Positions 33,893 to 42,474 of a stretch of 42,502 nt of DNA are shown piece by piece (position 1 is the stretch's first letter; every line of letters begins with the position of its first letter). Source of the DNA: Rhodococcus aetherivorans (lineage in GTDB: Bacteria; Actinomycetota; Actinomycetes; Mycobacteriales; Mycobacteriaceae); NCBI RefSeq assembly GCF_011058165.1, contig NZ_JAALEG010000054.1:1-42502 (forward strand), in the 5' to 3' direction. The notes beneath the pieces are model-generated. The model saw nothing but the letters and a program-made list of their open reading frames with translations, was not told the DNA's origin and did no database searches. The position numbers were made by a program, and so were the translations under genes.

Positions 33893-34930
33893 ATGGGTTC
33901 ATCGCGCACACGCAACCTCCGGCGCGTACCGGACACGGAGACGCGGATGGTCTTCCGCACCATCCACGGGTACCGTCGCGCGTTCCGGATTGCCGGCGAG
34001 GGGCCTGTGCTGCTGCTGATCCACGGGATCGGCGACAACTCCTCGACCTGGCAGGAGGTCATCCCGCACCTGGCCCGCAGGTACACGGTCATCGCACCGG
34101 ACCTGCTCGGCCACGGCCGCTCCGACAAGCCCCGCAGCGACTACTCGGTCGCCGGGTACGCCAACGGTGTGCGTGACCTGCTGTCGGTCCTGGGCATCGA
34201 GCGCGTCACCGTGGTCGGGCACTCCCTCGGCGGCGGCGTCGCGATGCAGTTCGCGTACCAGTTCCCGCAGATGGTCGACCGGCTCGTCCTGGTGGCCGCG
34301 GGTGGCGTCACCAAGGACGTTCACCCGGCGTTGCGCCTGCTGTCCCTGCCGGGGCTGAGTGAGGCGCTCAAGCTGCTGCGCCTACCGGGCGCCATGCCCG
34401 CGATGCGCATTGCCGGTGGCCTGCTGGGCCGGTGGCACGACACCCCCTTGCGTCCCGGGGTCCTGCTGCACGACACCTCGGATCTGATCCGGGTCCTGAG
34501 CGGATTGCCCGATCCCACCGCGTGCGAGGCGTTCCTGCGCACGCTGCGGGCCGTCGTGGACTGGCGTGGTCAGGTGGTGACGATGCTCGACCGCTGCTAC
34601 CTGACCGAGGACCTGCCCGTGCAGCTGATCTGGGGTGAGCACGACAGCGTGATCCCGGTGGATCACGCGCACCTGGCGCATTCGGCGATGCCTCATTCCC
34701 GGCTCGACGTCTTCCGCGGCGCCGGCCATTTCCCGTTCCGGGACGATCCCATCCGGTTCGTGCGGGTGGTCGAGGAGTTCCTCGACTCGACCGCACCCGC
34801 CGAGTTCGACGAGCAGCGCTGGGGCCGGCTGCTGATCAACGGCGTGAGCGAGAGCCGGATCACCGGCGGTCCGGCCACCCGCCGGGCCGTGCTCGGCGCG
34901 ATGGGCGCCGACGAGCGCAGCGCCACCTGA
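33893..34930 (+). CDS. Alpha/beta hydrolase (Rv2715-like)
   Basis: A 345-residue hydrolase with an intact triad: Ser111 (GHSLGG), Asp251 (GEHDSVIP) and His279 (GAGHFPF). HGIGDNSSTWQ gives the oxyanion region. The opening FRTIHGYRRAFRIAGEGP and the C-terminal ERSAT are strikingly like Rv2715 of M. tuberculosis, an uncharacterised hydrolase. AGGAG is six bases upstream of the ATG. It is monocistronic, divergent from the amidase unit and convergent with the isochorismatase-like gene. Confidence 0.9.
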   Translation: MGSSRTRNLRRVPDTETRMVFRTIHGYRRAFRIAGEGPVLLLIHGIGDNSSTWQEVIPHLARRYTVIAPDLLGHGRSDKPRSDYSVAGYANGVRDLLSVLGIERVTVVGHSLGGGVAMQFAYQFPQMVDRLVLVAAGGVTKDVHPALRLLSLPGLSEALKLLRLPGAMPAMRIAGGLLGRWHDTPLRPGVLLHDTSDLIRVLSGLPDPTACEAFLRTLRAVVDWRGQVVTMLDRCYLTEDLPVQLIWGEHDSVIPVDHAHLAHSAMPHSRLDVFRGAGHFPFRDDPIRFVRVVEEFLDSTAPAEFDEQRWGRLLINGVSESRITGGPATRRAVLGAMGADERSAT

Positions 34931-34942
34931 GCGATCCCGGCG

Positions 34943-34961
34943 CCCGCCGCCGCTAGGCGGG
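34943..34961. terminator. Possible bidirectional hairpin between convergent genes
   Basis: CCCGCC (34943-34948) pairs with GGCGGG (34956-34961), just after the hydrolase stop and overlapping the stop of the isochorismatase-like gene. It has no U-tract. Confidence 0.35.
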
Positions 34962-35585
34962 GGCCGCGCTCCACAGTGCCCGGAGTTTCTCGGCGGTCAC
35001 CACGGTGCCGAAGTTCTGGGCCACTACGGCCACCGACGCATCGTGAGCGGCCGGGCTGTAGGTCGCGGCGCAGTCCTCCACCAGGGACACCCAGTACTCG
35101 TGGAACAGGGCGCTGCGCAGGCTCGACTCGACGCACACCTCGGTGGCCACCCCGGTGAACAGCAGCGATTCGATGTTCCGTGAGCGCAGGACGTCGTCGA
35201 GGTCGGTGCCGACGAACGCGCTGAACCGGTGCTTGACGACCACCGCATCCGCGTCTTGCGGTGCGACGCCGTAGAATTCGGCGCCCGCGGTGTCCGGCCG
35301 GCAGGTGAGCCCGGTGCGGGCCGCGTCGGGTCCGTCGCCGACCCGTCCGAGCCACTGTGGCGTGTCCGTGGTCTCGTCGTGAAGGGTGCGGACGAACACG
35401 ATCTGCACGCCGGCGGCCCGCGCCGATGCGATGAGGCCGGCGAGGCGCGGTGCCATGGCGACCGCGGCCGTCACGTCGAAACCGCAGCGCGCCAAGGCGC
35501 CGTCCGGGGAGCAGAAGTCGTTCTGCATGTCGATCACGACAAGCGCGCAGCGCTGTGGGTCGTAACGGAAGGGAATCGAATCCAT
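34953..35585 (-). CDS. Isochorismatase-like cysteine hydrolase
   Basis: A 210-residue protein with the triad Asp19 (VVIDMQNDF), Lys118 (VVKHRFSAF) and Cys151 (GVATEVCVES). This pattern is shared by nicotinamidase, N-carbamoylsarcosine amidase, ureidoacrylate hydrolase and true isochorismatase; the exact reaction is unknown. GAGGA precedes ATG 35585 by seven bases. A longer form from GTG 35654 would overlap the permease stop. It is transcribed after the permease, which suggests the pair imports and cleaves a small amide or carbamoyl compound. Confidence 0.88.
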   Translation of the reverse strand: MDSIPFRYDPQRCALVVIDMQNDFCSPDGALARCGFDVTAAVAMAPRLAGLIASARAAGVQIVFVRTLHDETTDTPQWLGRVGDGPDAARTGLTCRPDTAGAEFYGVAPQDADAVVVKHRFSAFVGTDLDDVLRSRNIESLLFTGVATEVCVESSLRSALFHEYWVSLVEDCAATYSPAAHDASVAVVAQNFGTVVTAEKLRALWSAAPA

Positions 35586-35650
35586 CGTCGGGTCCTCGGG
35601 GTAGGGGATAGAAGGAAAGTCGGGGACGGGTGTGCTCACGTCGGCCGAGG

Positions 35651-37165
35651 TCACCAGATGACCACGGCGGCCAGGGTCGCGACGACGAGGCCGGTCACGA
35701 CGGGAACGGCGAGGTGGCGGACCATGTCGGTGACGGAGACCTTGCAGAAGCCGGCCACCACGACGAGGGACGACCAGATGACCAGGGTGCCCCCGCCGGT
35801 CCAGGTGGCGCCGTTCTGGGCGATGGCGGCGAGCGTCGCGGTGTCGATGCCCGACTGCGGGGCGAGGGCGGCGGCCAGGCCGCCGGTGAGCGGCAGGCCC
35901 GCCCAGCCGGACCCGTCCAGGCCCATCGCCATTCCGATCACGAGCATGCTCAGGGCGACGAAGAGTCCGTTGTCCGGGATGAAGCCCTGCACGCCCTCGA
36001 CGGCGTCGAACAGGAAGGCCGGGCCGGTACTGTCCTCGAGACCCAGGATCGCACCGGAGTAGTCGGGGATGCCCATGTACACGAATCCCGCGACGGGAAG
36101 GATGATGCCCATCGCCTTGAAGGCGTAGGACAGGCCGTCGACGAAGTGCGTCGCGCAGAACTCGAGCGCCTCCTGCCTGCGGGCGGTGACCGTCACCAGT
36201 GCCATCAGGATCATCGCCGTCCCGCCCACCAGGGACGCGCCGGCGCCGTCCGACCACGGCACGAGGTCGGTGAACCGGCCGAGCAGCATGTAGACGAGCA
36301 CCGCGGCGAACGCGGCCGGCACACCGACTGCCCACCGGCGGGCCAGGCGCGGGCGGCCGGTGATGCGGGTGCCCTCGTCGTATCCGGGAAGTTCGTCCTC
36401 GAGAACGTCGACCGCACGCTCGGGCGTGGGCTCCGCCGGCGCGGCGCTCGCCGGCACGGGGTTGCGTGCGCCGCCGCCGGCCGCGGATCCGGGGTGCCCG
36501 CTCCCGCCGCCCGTCCCCGGCGTGCCGGCGCCGCCCGTCATCCGGCGGCGCACGGTGAGGAACCAGGCCAGCACCGCGGCGACGACGCCGACGATCAGCG
36601 AGATCACCAGCGCGCGACCGGCGATGTCGTCGGCGGGCACCCCGGCGCCGCTCGCGGAGATCGACGGGGCCAGCCCGATCACGTAGTCCGAGGCGATGGA
36701 CATCCCCTGACCCGAGATCGCCAGGGCGAGCGCCGCACCCAGGGGTGGCAGCCCGGCCTTGATCGCGGCGGGCAGCAGCACGGCCCCGATCAACGCGAGG
36801 GCGGGCGTCGGCCAGAAGAACAGCGACAGGAGATAGGTGAACACGAACAGCACCACGTAGGCGACGCGGCCGTTGATCATCCACCGGCTCATCGGCCGCA
36901 CCATCATCTCGTCGGCGCCGATGCTCCGCATCGCGGCCAGCATCGAGGTGACCGCCGCGATGACGACGAAGATCTCGAACAGCGCCGAGCCCGAGGTGAG
37001 CGTCGCCCGGAACACCGCCATCACGGCGTTCGCGACGTTGCCGTCGTAGGCGAGGGCGGTGGCAAACGTCGCCACCACTGCCGGGATCATCACGTTCTTG
37101 CGCAGGGCCATGGCCACGAGGAGGGACACGAGGCCGAGCAGGAAGACGATATGGGCGGTGGTCAC
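35651..37165 (-). CDS. Polytopic permease, family not recognised
   Basis: A 504-residue membrane protein with about 11-12 hydrophobic spans. Two membrane halves are separated by a hydrophilic Gly/Pro-rich loop (about 210-270). The layout and motifs such as WPTPALALIGAVLLPAAIK and QNGATWTGGGTLV suggest an ion-transporter superfamily carrier for an organic anion, but I cannot name the family. The start is GTG 37165 with GGAGGAG upstream. The isochorismatase-like gene follows, with 65 bases between permease stop and the preferred ATG. Control may involve the inverted repeat at 37295-37325. Confidence 0.75.
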   Translation of the reverse strand: MTTAHIVFLLGLVSLLVAMALRKNVMIPAVVATFATALAYDGNVANAVMAVFRATLTSGSALFEIFVVIAAVTSMLAAMRSIGADEMMVRPMSRWMINGRVAYVVLFVFTYLLSLFFWPTPALALIGAVLLPAAIKAGLPPLGAALALAISGQGMSIASDYVIGLAPSISASGAGVPADDIAGRALVISLIVGVVAAVLAWFLTVRRRMTGGAGTPGTGGGSGHPGSAAGGGARNPVPASAAPAEPTPERAVDVLEDELPGYDEGTRITGRPRLARRWAVGVPAAFAAVLVYMLLGRFTDLVPWSDGAGASLVGGTAMILMALVTVTARRQEALEFCATHFVDGLSYAFKAMGIILPVAGFVYMGIPDYSGAILGLEDSTGPAFLFDAVEGVQGFIPDNGLFVALSMLVIGMAMGLDGSGWAGLPLTGGLAAALAPQSGIDTATLAAIAQNGATWTGGGTLVIWSSLVVVAGFCKVSVTDMVRHLAVPVVTGLVVATLAAVVIW

Positions 37166-37294
37166 GGGTGGCTCCTCCAGCGGGCTGAGGCATCGGGCCG
37201 GGGGATCGGCGCCGCCGCGGGGTGCAGGCCCGCCTGGGCCCCGCGCTACGGGCGTCGCCGCACCGGATGTCGTCCGATGGTGCTGGGTCCGGCC

Positions 37295-37325
37295 CGGTTC
37301 GGCAAGGGCGAAAATGACCGAACCG
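37295..37325. promoter_or_regulatory. Inverted repeat upstream of permease
   Basis: CGGTTCGG (37295-37302) and CCGAACCG (37318-37325) are perfect 8-bp arms with a 15-base spacer containing GCGAAAATGA. It lies in the 286-base gap between the divergent permease and recO genes, the rest of which shows no gene. Confidence 0.45.
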
Positions 37326-37451
37326 CAGGGGGTTCTGCTGTGCAGGTTGCAGGGAGGGTGACGACCGCGTTTCGGGTCGGCCGGGCCTGTGAACAACGCG
37401 AAAAATCCGCGCCGCCGCCTCGGTGTCGGCCCGGCGTGACAGACTCGCAGG

Positions 37452-38267
37452 GTGAGGTTGTACCGGGATCACGCGGTGGTGCTGCGCCAGCACAAGCTGG
37501 GCGAGGCCGACCGCATCGTCACGCTGCTCACCCGTCGCCACGGCCTCGTGCGGGCCGTCGCGAAAGGGGTGCGGCGCACCCGCTCGAAGTTCGGGGCGCG
37601 GCTCGAGCCGTTCGCGCACATCGACGTGCAGTTGCATCCGGGCCGCAGCCTCGACATCATCACCCAGGTCCAGACCGTCGATGCGTTCGGCGCCGACCTC
37701 GTCGACGACTACGGCCGCTACACCACCGCGTGCGCCGTGCTCGAGACCGCCGAACGGCTCGCCGGTGAGGAGCGCGCCCCCGCCCCGCAGCTGCACCGCC
37801 TCACCGTCGGTGCGCTCCGTGCCCTGTCCGACCAGGTCCGGCCGCCGGAACTGATCCTCGACGCCTACCTGCTGCGGGCCATGGCCTACGCCGGCTGGGC
37901 GCCGGCGATCAGCCGCTGCGCTCGCTGCGACGAGCCCGGCCCGCATCGCGCGTTCCACGTCGCGGCCGGGGGAGCGGTATGCGTGCGGTGCCGGCCGCCG
38001 GGCGCCGCGACCCCCGGCGCGGGTGTGCTGGATCTGATGGACGCGCTCTTCCACGGTCGCTGGCAGGGCACCGACACGGTGTCCGAGGCGACCCGCGGGC
38101 AGGCCAGCGGCCTGATCGCCGCCCACCTGCAGTGGCATCTGGAGCGGCAGTTGCGGACCCTGCCGCTGATCGAACGCGGCCGTCCCCATGCGGTGGCTGT
38201 GGGCGGGGAGACGGTCGGGCAGGATGGGGAGCGTGATTCGACGCCGCACCCCGCAAGCATCGCGTGA
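37452..38267 (+). CDS. recO: DNA repair protein RecO
   Basis: A 271-residue recombination mediator. The N-terminal OB fold opens [20 protein letters not shown], and the C-terminal domain has a CxxC...CxxC zinc site (Cys156, Cys159, Cys177, Cys180). RecO loads RecA on SSB-coated DNA in the RecFOR pathway. GTG 37452 is preceded by CAGACT and six bases, suggesting a leaderless message. The end overlaps uppS by 44 bases, as is common for this pair (Rv2362c-Rv2361c). Confidence 0.94.
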   Translation: MRLYRDHAVVLRQHKLGEADRIVTLLTRRHGLVRAVAKGVRRTRSKFGARLEPFAHIDVQLHPGRSLDIITQVQTVDAFGADLVDDYGRYTTACAVLETAERLAGEERAPAPQLHRLTVGALRALSDQVRPPELILDAYLLRAMAYAGWAPAISRCARCDEPGPHRAFHVAAGGAVCVRCRPPGAATPGAGVLDLMDALFHGRWQGTDTVSEATRGQASGLIAAHLQWHLERQLRTLPLIERGRPHAVAVGGETVGQDGERDSTPHPASIA

Positions 38268-39030
38268 CCGCGAGATCCGGCCACCCGACCCGCACCCGTC
38301 CGGCGCCCGCCCGCCCGGTCTGCAGCCCGAACTGATCCCGCGGCACGTCGCCCTGGTCATGGACGGCAACGGCCGCTGGGCCCAGGAACGCGGTCTGCCT
38401 CGCACCGCCGGCCACGAACGCGGCGAGGCGGTGCTGATGGACACCGTGTGCGGGTGCATCGAGATGGGCGTCAAGTGGCTCTCGGCGTACGCGTTCTCCA
38501 CCGAGAACTGGAAGCGCAGCCCGGACGAGGTGCGCTTTCTCATGGGCTTCAACCGGGACGTGATCCGCCGCCGCCGCGACGAGATGCACGAGATGGGGGT
38601 ACGCGTGCGCTGGGCCGGACGCCGGCCGAAGCTGTGGCGCAGCGTCATCAAGGAACTCGAGATCGCCGAGGAACTGACCCGCGACAACGACGTGATGACC
38701 CTCACCATGTGCGTGAACTACGGAGGTCGCGCCGAGATCGCCGATGCCGCAAGGGAGATCGCGCGTCGCGTGGCCACGGGTGAGCTCGACCCGGAACGCG
38801 TCACCGAGGCCACGGTTGCGCGGTACCTCGACGAGCCCGACATGCCGGACGTGGACCTGTTCCTGCGGCCGTCCGGGGAACAACGCACCTCGAACTTCCT
38901 GCTCTGGCAGTCGGCCTACGCCGAGATGGTGTTCCAGGACAAGATGTTTCCCGACTTCGACCGTCGGGACCTGTGGGCCGCCTGCGTGGAGTACGCCTCG
39001 CGCGACCGCCGCTTCGGGGGCGTGAAGTGA
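38224..39030 (+). CDS. uppS: Long-chain polyprenyl (decaprenyl) diphosphate synthase, cis type
   Basis: A 268-residue cis-prenyltransferase. The catalytic [29 protein letters not shown] and [15 protein letters not shown] blocks are intact. By position it matches Rv2361c, which makes decaprenyl diphosphate for cell-wall synthesis; the chain length made here is inferred. ATG 38224 has GGGGAG ten bases upstream; GTG 38233 is an alternative. It overlaps recO at its start and the next gene by four bases (GTGA), so the recO-uppS-YbjN genes form one unit. Confidence 0.95.
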   Translation: MGSVIRRRTPQASRDREIRPPDPHPSGARPPGLQPELIPRHVALVMDGNGRWAQERGLPRTAGHERGEAVLMDTVCGCIEMGVKWLSAYAFSTENWKRSPDEVRFLMGFNRDVIRRRRDEMHEMGVRVRWAGRRPKLWRSVIKELEIAEELTRDNDVMTLTMCVNYGGRAEIADAAREIARRVATGELDPERVTEATVARYLDEPDMPDVDLFLRPSGEQRTSNFLLWQSAYAEMVFQDKMFPDFDRRDLWAACVEYASRDRRFGGVK

Positions 39031-39500
39031 CGGGCGCCGGAACGGGACCGGAGGAGCGGAGGCCGGCCCCCGGCGGGGTGGACCCGAGCGGCCTCGGCCT
39101 GCGCGACCGGGTCGCGGCCGCGCTGGCGGAGTTCGTCGCCATGCACGAGCCCAGGACGAACGGCGACGATGCGCTGGGATTCGACTATGCGGGCGTGCCG
39201 TGCGCCGTGCGGGTGGTGACCCTCACCGAGGGTCTCGACGTGGTGTCGCTGACCGGCGTCCTCGCGTGGGACCTGCCGCTCGACGACGCGTTGCGCACGC
39301 GGGTCGCCGGGGCGGCCGACGCGCTGCAGTTCGGGTCGATACACCTCGTCGAGCGGGACGCCGAGGCGGACGTGGTGCTGCGGTACTCCTTCCCCGCCAC
39401 CGGCCTTCGGGACTCGCCCCTGACCACGATGCTGCTGCTCGTGCTCGGCGGCGCCGGCGACGCGCGCTCGGCCGTCACGGGCACGGGCGGATCCGAGTGA
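39027..39500 (+). CDS. YbjN-like small protein (Rv2360c position)
   Basis: A 157-residue soluble protein. After about 25 low-complexity residues, the order [31 protein letters not shown] and [20 protein letters not shown] resembles the YbjN / type III chaperone-like fold of alternating strands and helices. Function is unknown; the resemblance is by pattern only. GTG start overlaps the uppS stop by four bases, and its own stop overlaps the next gene likewise. Confidence 0.6.
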   Translation: MTGAGTGPEERRPAPGGVDPSGLGLRDRVAAALAEFVAMHEPRTNGDDALGFDYAGVPCAVRVVTLTEGLDVVSLTGVLAWDLPLDDALRTRVAGAADALQFGSIHLVERDAEADVVLRYSFPATGLRDSPLTTMLLLVLGGAGDARSAVTGTGGSE

Positions 39501-40012
39501 GCGAACTCGACTGGGACTCCCCGATCGCCACCGGGAACGACGACGCGCTGCGTGCCGCCGTGCTGCGTGTCTTCTCGGCGGTCCTCGCCGAGGAGATCGA
39601 ACCCGACACGGACGGCGACGTGCCGATCTGGGTCGACGATGTGCTCACCTACGCCGTCGTCGATTCGCGGGCCGGGGTGGTGGAGCTGACGACGTACCTG
39701 GTGGAGCGGATCGCCGGTCGTACCCGCGCGGCCGAGGTCCTCGTCGACCTGCAGGCGCAATGGCCGGACGCGCGGCTCGAGTTGCACCAGGACCGGGTGA
39801 CGGCGGTGCAGCGCGTCCCGGCGCGCCCGCTGGTGCCGGTGCACCTGGCGCGCGCGGTCGCGGTGGTCGCGGCGCTGGTGCCGCATGTGCCCGAACTGGC
39901 GGCGCGGCTCGGCGGCCGGGCGTGCGTGTTCGACGAGCCGGGCGACGAGACTGCCGGCGAGGTGGTCGACCTGCTGGGCGGGTGCGGCTGCGACGGCTGC
40001 GGGTGCCGCTGA
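39497..40012 (+). CDS. YbjN-like protein with Cys-rich C-terminus
   Basis: A 171-residue protein translated from GTG 39497, overlapping the previous gene by four bases. The block VPIWVDDVLTYAVVDSRAGV, then ELTTYLV and VHLARAVAVVAALVPHVPEL repeats the YbjN-like order seen in its neighbour, so the two may be diverged paralogues. The last residues read GGCGCDGCGCR: four cysteines within seven residues, a possible metal site. It ends 10 bases from the convergent zur gene. Function unknown. Confidence 0.6.
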   Translation: MSELDWDSPIATGNDDALRAAVLRVFSAVLAEEIEPDTDGDVPIWVDDVLTYAVVDSRAGVVELTTYLVERIAGRTRAAEVLVDLQAQWPDARLELHQDRVTAVQRVPARPLVPVHLARAVAVVAALVPHVPELAARLGGRACVFDEPGDETAGEVVDLLGGCGCDGCGCR

Positions 40013-40022
40013 CCGTCGTCGG

Positions 40023-40451
40023 TCAGCGCGACGTCGCCGGCGCGGCGTCCGCGCAGTCGCGGCAGGTGCCGAAGATCTCGACGGTGTGGCTCACGTCGAC
40101 GAAACCGTTGTCCTCGGCCACCTCGTGCGACCAGCGCTCGACCGCCGGCCCGTCCACCTCCACCGTGTAACCGCACGCCCGGCACACGAGGTGGTGGTGG
40201 TGACCGGACGAGCAGCGCCGGTAGACGGACTCGCCGCTGTCGGTGCGCAGCACGTCGACGGTGCCGGCTTCGGCGAGGGACTGCAGCGTGCGGTAGACGG
40301 TGGTCAGGCCGATGCCCTCGCCGCGCTTGCGCAGTTCGTCGTGCAGGTCCTGGGCGGAGCGGAACTCCTCGATCTCGTCGAGCAGCGCGGAGATGGCGCT
40401 GCGCTGCTTGGTGGAGCGGACTCCGACTACGGGTTTGTGGGCGGGCGACAC
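40023..40451 (-). CDS. zur: Zinc uptake regulator Zur (FurB)
   Basis: A 142-residue Fur-family repressor. The winged helix includes STKQRSAISALLDEIEEFRS and GLTTVYRTLQSL; metal ligands are seen in GHHHHLVCRACG and GTCRDC near the end. Zn-bound Zur represses zinc uptake genes. The start is ambiguous: GTG 40451 is chosen; TTG 40463 would overlap the smtB stop (TTGA). The smtB-zur order equals Rv2358-furB (Rv2359), in which the pair is coregulated by zinc. Confidence 0.93.
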   Translation of the reverse strand: MSPAHKPVVGVRSTKQRSAISALLDEIEEFRSAQDLHDELRKRGEGIGLTTVYRTLQSLAEAGTVDVLRTDSGESVYRRCSSGHHHHLVCRACGYTVEVDGPAVERWSHEVAEDNGFVDVSHTVEIFGTCRDCADAAPATSR

Positions 40452-40459
40452 GACTACGG

Positions 40460-40846
40460 TCAACCTTCCTCGACGTGGGCGACGGCGTCGACGACGATGT
40501 GGGCGAGATGGTCGTCGACCAGACGGTAGAGCACCTCGCGGCCGGCGCGTTCGCCGCGGACCACGCCCGCGGCCTTGAGGATGCGCAGGTGCTGGCTGAT
40601 CAGCGGCTGGGTGACGCCGAGCGCGCCGACCAGTTCGTGTACACAGCGTTCGGATTCGCGCAGTTGCAGCACGATGGCGATGCGCACCGGTGCGGCCAGC
40701 GCGCGCAGGAGCTCGCCGGCGGCGGCGAGGGTTTCCCGCGACGGGGCGGGTACGGCGGACGGCGTCGCCGATCCCGGGCGGCAGTCGTCGTGCGGACGGT
40801 CCGGGGCCGCGGCGTCGCCGCCGGGGCCGGTGTCGGCAACGCTCAA
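40460..40846 (-). CDS. smtB: ArsR/SmtB-family metalloregulator
   Basis: A 128-residue repressor. The winged helix spans ELLRALAAPVRIAIVLQLRE, RCVHELVGALGVTQPLISQH and LRILKAAGVV; His residues in the last helix (DDHLAHIVVDAVAHVEE) fit the alpha-5 zinc site of SmtB/CzrA. It dissociates from DNA when zinc binds. The start is TTG 40846 with GGAG six bases upstream; the first 30 residues are Pro/Ala-rich and poorly conserved. zur follows directly on the same transcript. Confidence 0.92.
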   Translation of the reverse strand: MSVADTGPGGDAAAPDRPHDDCRPGSATPSAVPAPSRETLAAAGELLRALAAPVRIAIVLQLRESERCVHELVGALGVTQPLISQHLRILKAAGVVRGERAGREVLYRLVDDHLAHIVVDAVAHVEEG

Positions 40847-40898
40847 CGGATCTCCTTCGTGGACTGGCGGCCGCGTTATTGCAAACCGATTCCATTTT

Positions 40899-40920
40899 GA
40901 TATGCATGAATGTGCATGTC
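40899..40920. promoter_or_regulatory. AT-rich imperfect palindrome, probable SmtB or Zur operator
   Basis: GATATGCA-TGAATG-TGCATGTC has 8-base arms with one mismatch. It lies in an AT-rich island (40875-40922) that stands out in this GC-rich DNA, 53 bases upstream of smtB and just before the glyS promoter. A binding site of an SmtB-type 12-2-12 kind is likely; Zur is an alternative. Confidence 0.6.
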
Positions 40921-40933
40921 AACCGGCGTGCAG

Positions 40934-40962
40934 TTCGACCGCCCCGCGCGGAGCGATAGGCT
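40934..40962 (+). promoter_or_regulatory. glyS promoter
   Basis: TTCGAC (-35, 40934-40939), a 17-base spacer and TAGGCT (-10, 40957-40962). The predicted start lies about 45 bases before the glyS GTG. The AT-rich palindrome at 40899-40920 is directly upstream. Confidence 0.55.
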
Positions 40963-41014
40963 TACGGGTCGACGCACGCTGCGAAACCCCGCATCGAAGA
41001 TGGAGTGAATCCGA

Positions 41015-42406
41015 GTGGCACCGAAATCCAAGATCGATACCGTCGCCAACCTGGCCAAGCGCCGGGGCCTGGTCTACCCCTGCGGTGAGATCTACGGCGG
41101 TACGAGGTCGGCCTGGGACTACGGGCCGCTCGGCGTGGAGCTCAAGGAGAACATCAAGAAGCAGTGGTGGCGCAACATGGTCACCAGCCGCGAGGACGTC
41201 GTCGGTCTGGACTCGTCGGTCATCCTGCCGCGTCAGGTGTGGGTGGCGTCGGGCCACGTCGGGGTGTTCAACGATCCGCTCGTCGAGTGCCTGAGCTGTC
41301 ACAAGCGCCACCGCCAGGATCACCTGCAGGAGGCGTACGCCGAGAAGAACAAGCTCGACGATCCCGACTCGGTTCCCATGTCGGAGATCTCCTGCCCGGA
41401 CTGCGGCACCAAGGGCCAGTGGACCGAGCCCCGTGACTTCAACATGATGCTCAAGACCTACCTCGGCCCGATCGAGAGCGAGGAGGGGCTGCACTACCTG
41501 CGCCCCGAGACCGCACAGGGCATCTTCGTGAACTTCGCGAACGTGCTCACCACGTCGCGCAAGAAGCCGCCGTTCGGAATCGGCCAGATCGGCAAGAGCT
41601 TCCGCAACGAGATCACCCCGGGCAACTTCATCTTCCGGACCCGCGAGTTCGAGCAGATGGAGATGGAGTTCTTCGTCAAGCCGGGCGAGGACGAGCAGTG
41701 GCACCAGTACTGGATCGACTACCGGATGGACTGGTACACCGGGCTCGGCATCAACAAGGACAACCTGCGCCTGTACGAGCACCCGCAGGACAAGCTGTCG
41801 CACTACTCGAAGCGCACCGTCGACATCGAGTACCGCTTCCACTTCCAGGGCAGCGAGTGGGGTGAGCTCGAGGGTGTCGCCAACCGCACCGACTTCGACC
41901 TGTCGACGCACGCGCAGCACTCGGGCGCCGACCTGAGCTTCTTCGACCAGACCACCAACGAGCGGTACACCCCGTACGTCATCGAGCCGGCAGCGGGCCT
42001 GACGCGGTCGCTCATGGCGTTCCTCGTCGACGCCTACAGCGAGGACGAGGCGCCCAACGCCAAGGGTGGTGTCGACAAGCGCACCGTGCTGCGCCTCGAC
42101 CGCCGGCTCGCCCCGGTCAAGGCGGCGGTGCTGCCGCTCTCGCGCAACGCGGACCTGAGCCCCAAGGCGAAGGACCTCGCCGCGCAGCTGCGCCAGCACT
42201 GGAACATCGAGTTCGACGACGCCGGCGCCATCGGCCGCCGCTACCGTCGCCAGGACGAGATCGGCACCCCGTTCTGCATCACGGTCGACTTCGACACCCT
42301 CGAGGACCAGGCCGTCACCGTCCGCGAGCGCGACACCATGGCGCAGGAGCGCGTCGGCCTCGACCAGGTCGAGGGCTACCTCGCCCAGCGGCTGATCGGC
42401 GCCTGA
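41015..42406 (+). CDS. glyS: Glycine--tRNA ligase (dimeric class II)
   Basis: A 463-residue alpha2-type glycyl-tRNA synthetase that charges tRNA-Gly. Motif 2 is in [20 protein letters not shown], motif 3 in [14 protein letters not shown], and the C-terminal anticodon-binding domain starts near [17 protein letters not shown] zinc-binding insertion is suggested by CLSCHKRH and CPDCG. The length fits the bacterial single-subunit type; no separate alpha/beta genes. The start is GTG 41015 with GGAG upstream. It corresponds to Rv2357c. No T-box was found upstream. Confidence 0.97.
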   Translation: MAPKSKIDTVANLAKRRGLVYPCGEIYGGTRSAWDYGPLGVELKENIKKQWWRNMVTSREDVVGLDSSVILPRQVWVASGHVGVFNDPLVECLSCHKRHRQDHLQEAYAEKNKLDDPDSVPMSEISCPDCGTKGQWTEPRDFNMMLKTYLGPIESEEGLHYLRPETAQGIFVNFANVLTTSRKKPPFGIGQIGKSFRNEITPGNFIFRTREFEQMEMEFFVKPGEDEQWHQYWIDYRMDWYTGLGINKDNLRLYEHPQDKLSHYSKRTVDIEYRFHFQGSEWGELEGVANRTDFDLSTHAQHSGADLSFFDQTTNERYTPYVIEPAAGLTRSLMAFLVDAYSEDEAPNAKGGVDKRTVLRLDRRLAPVKAAVLPLSRNADLSPKAKDLAAQLRQHWNIEFDDAGAIGRRYRRQDEIGTPFCITVDFDTLEDQAVTVRERDTMAQERVGLDQVEGYLAQRLIGA

Positions 42407-42419
42407 CCACAGAGCCTCC

Positions 42420-42458
42420 GTGAGAGGGTCGGCCGCCTCGCGCGACCGGCCCTCTCAC
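42420..42458. terminator. Terminator hairpin after glyS
   Basis: GTGAGAGGG (42420-42428) pairs with CCCTCTCAC (42450-42458), continued inward by a G-U pair and CGG/CCG. It lies between the glyS stop and the stop of a convergent frame, so it may serve both. Confidence 0.75.
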
Positions 42459-42474
42459 GCTGCGCGGCCGGGAC

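Noticed and set aside
40921-41014. T-box riboswitch before glyS
   Set aside because: The leader is under 60 bases and lacks specifier-loop and antiterminator features.
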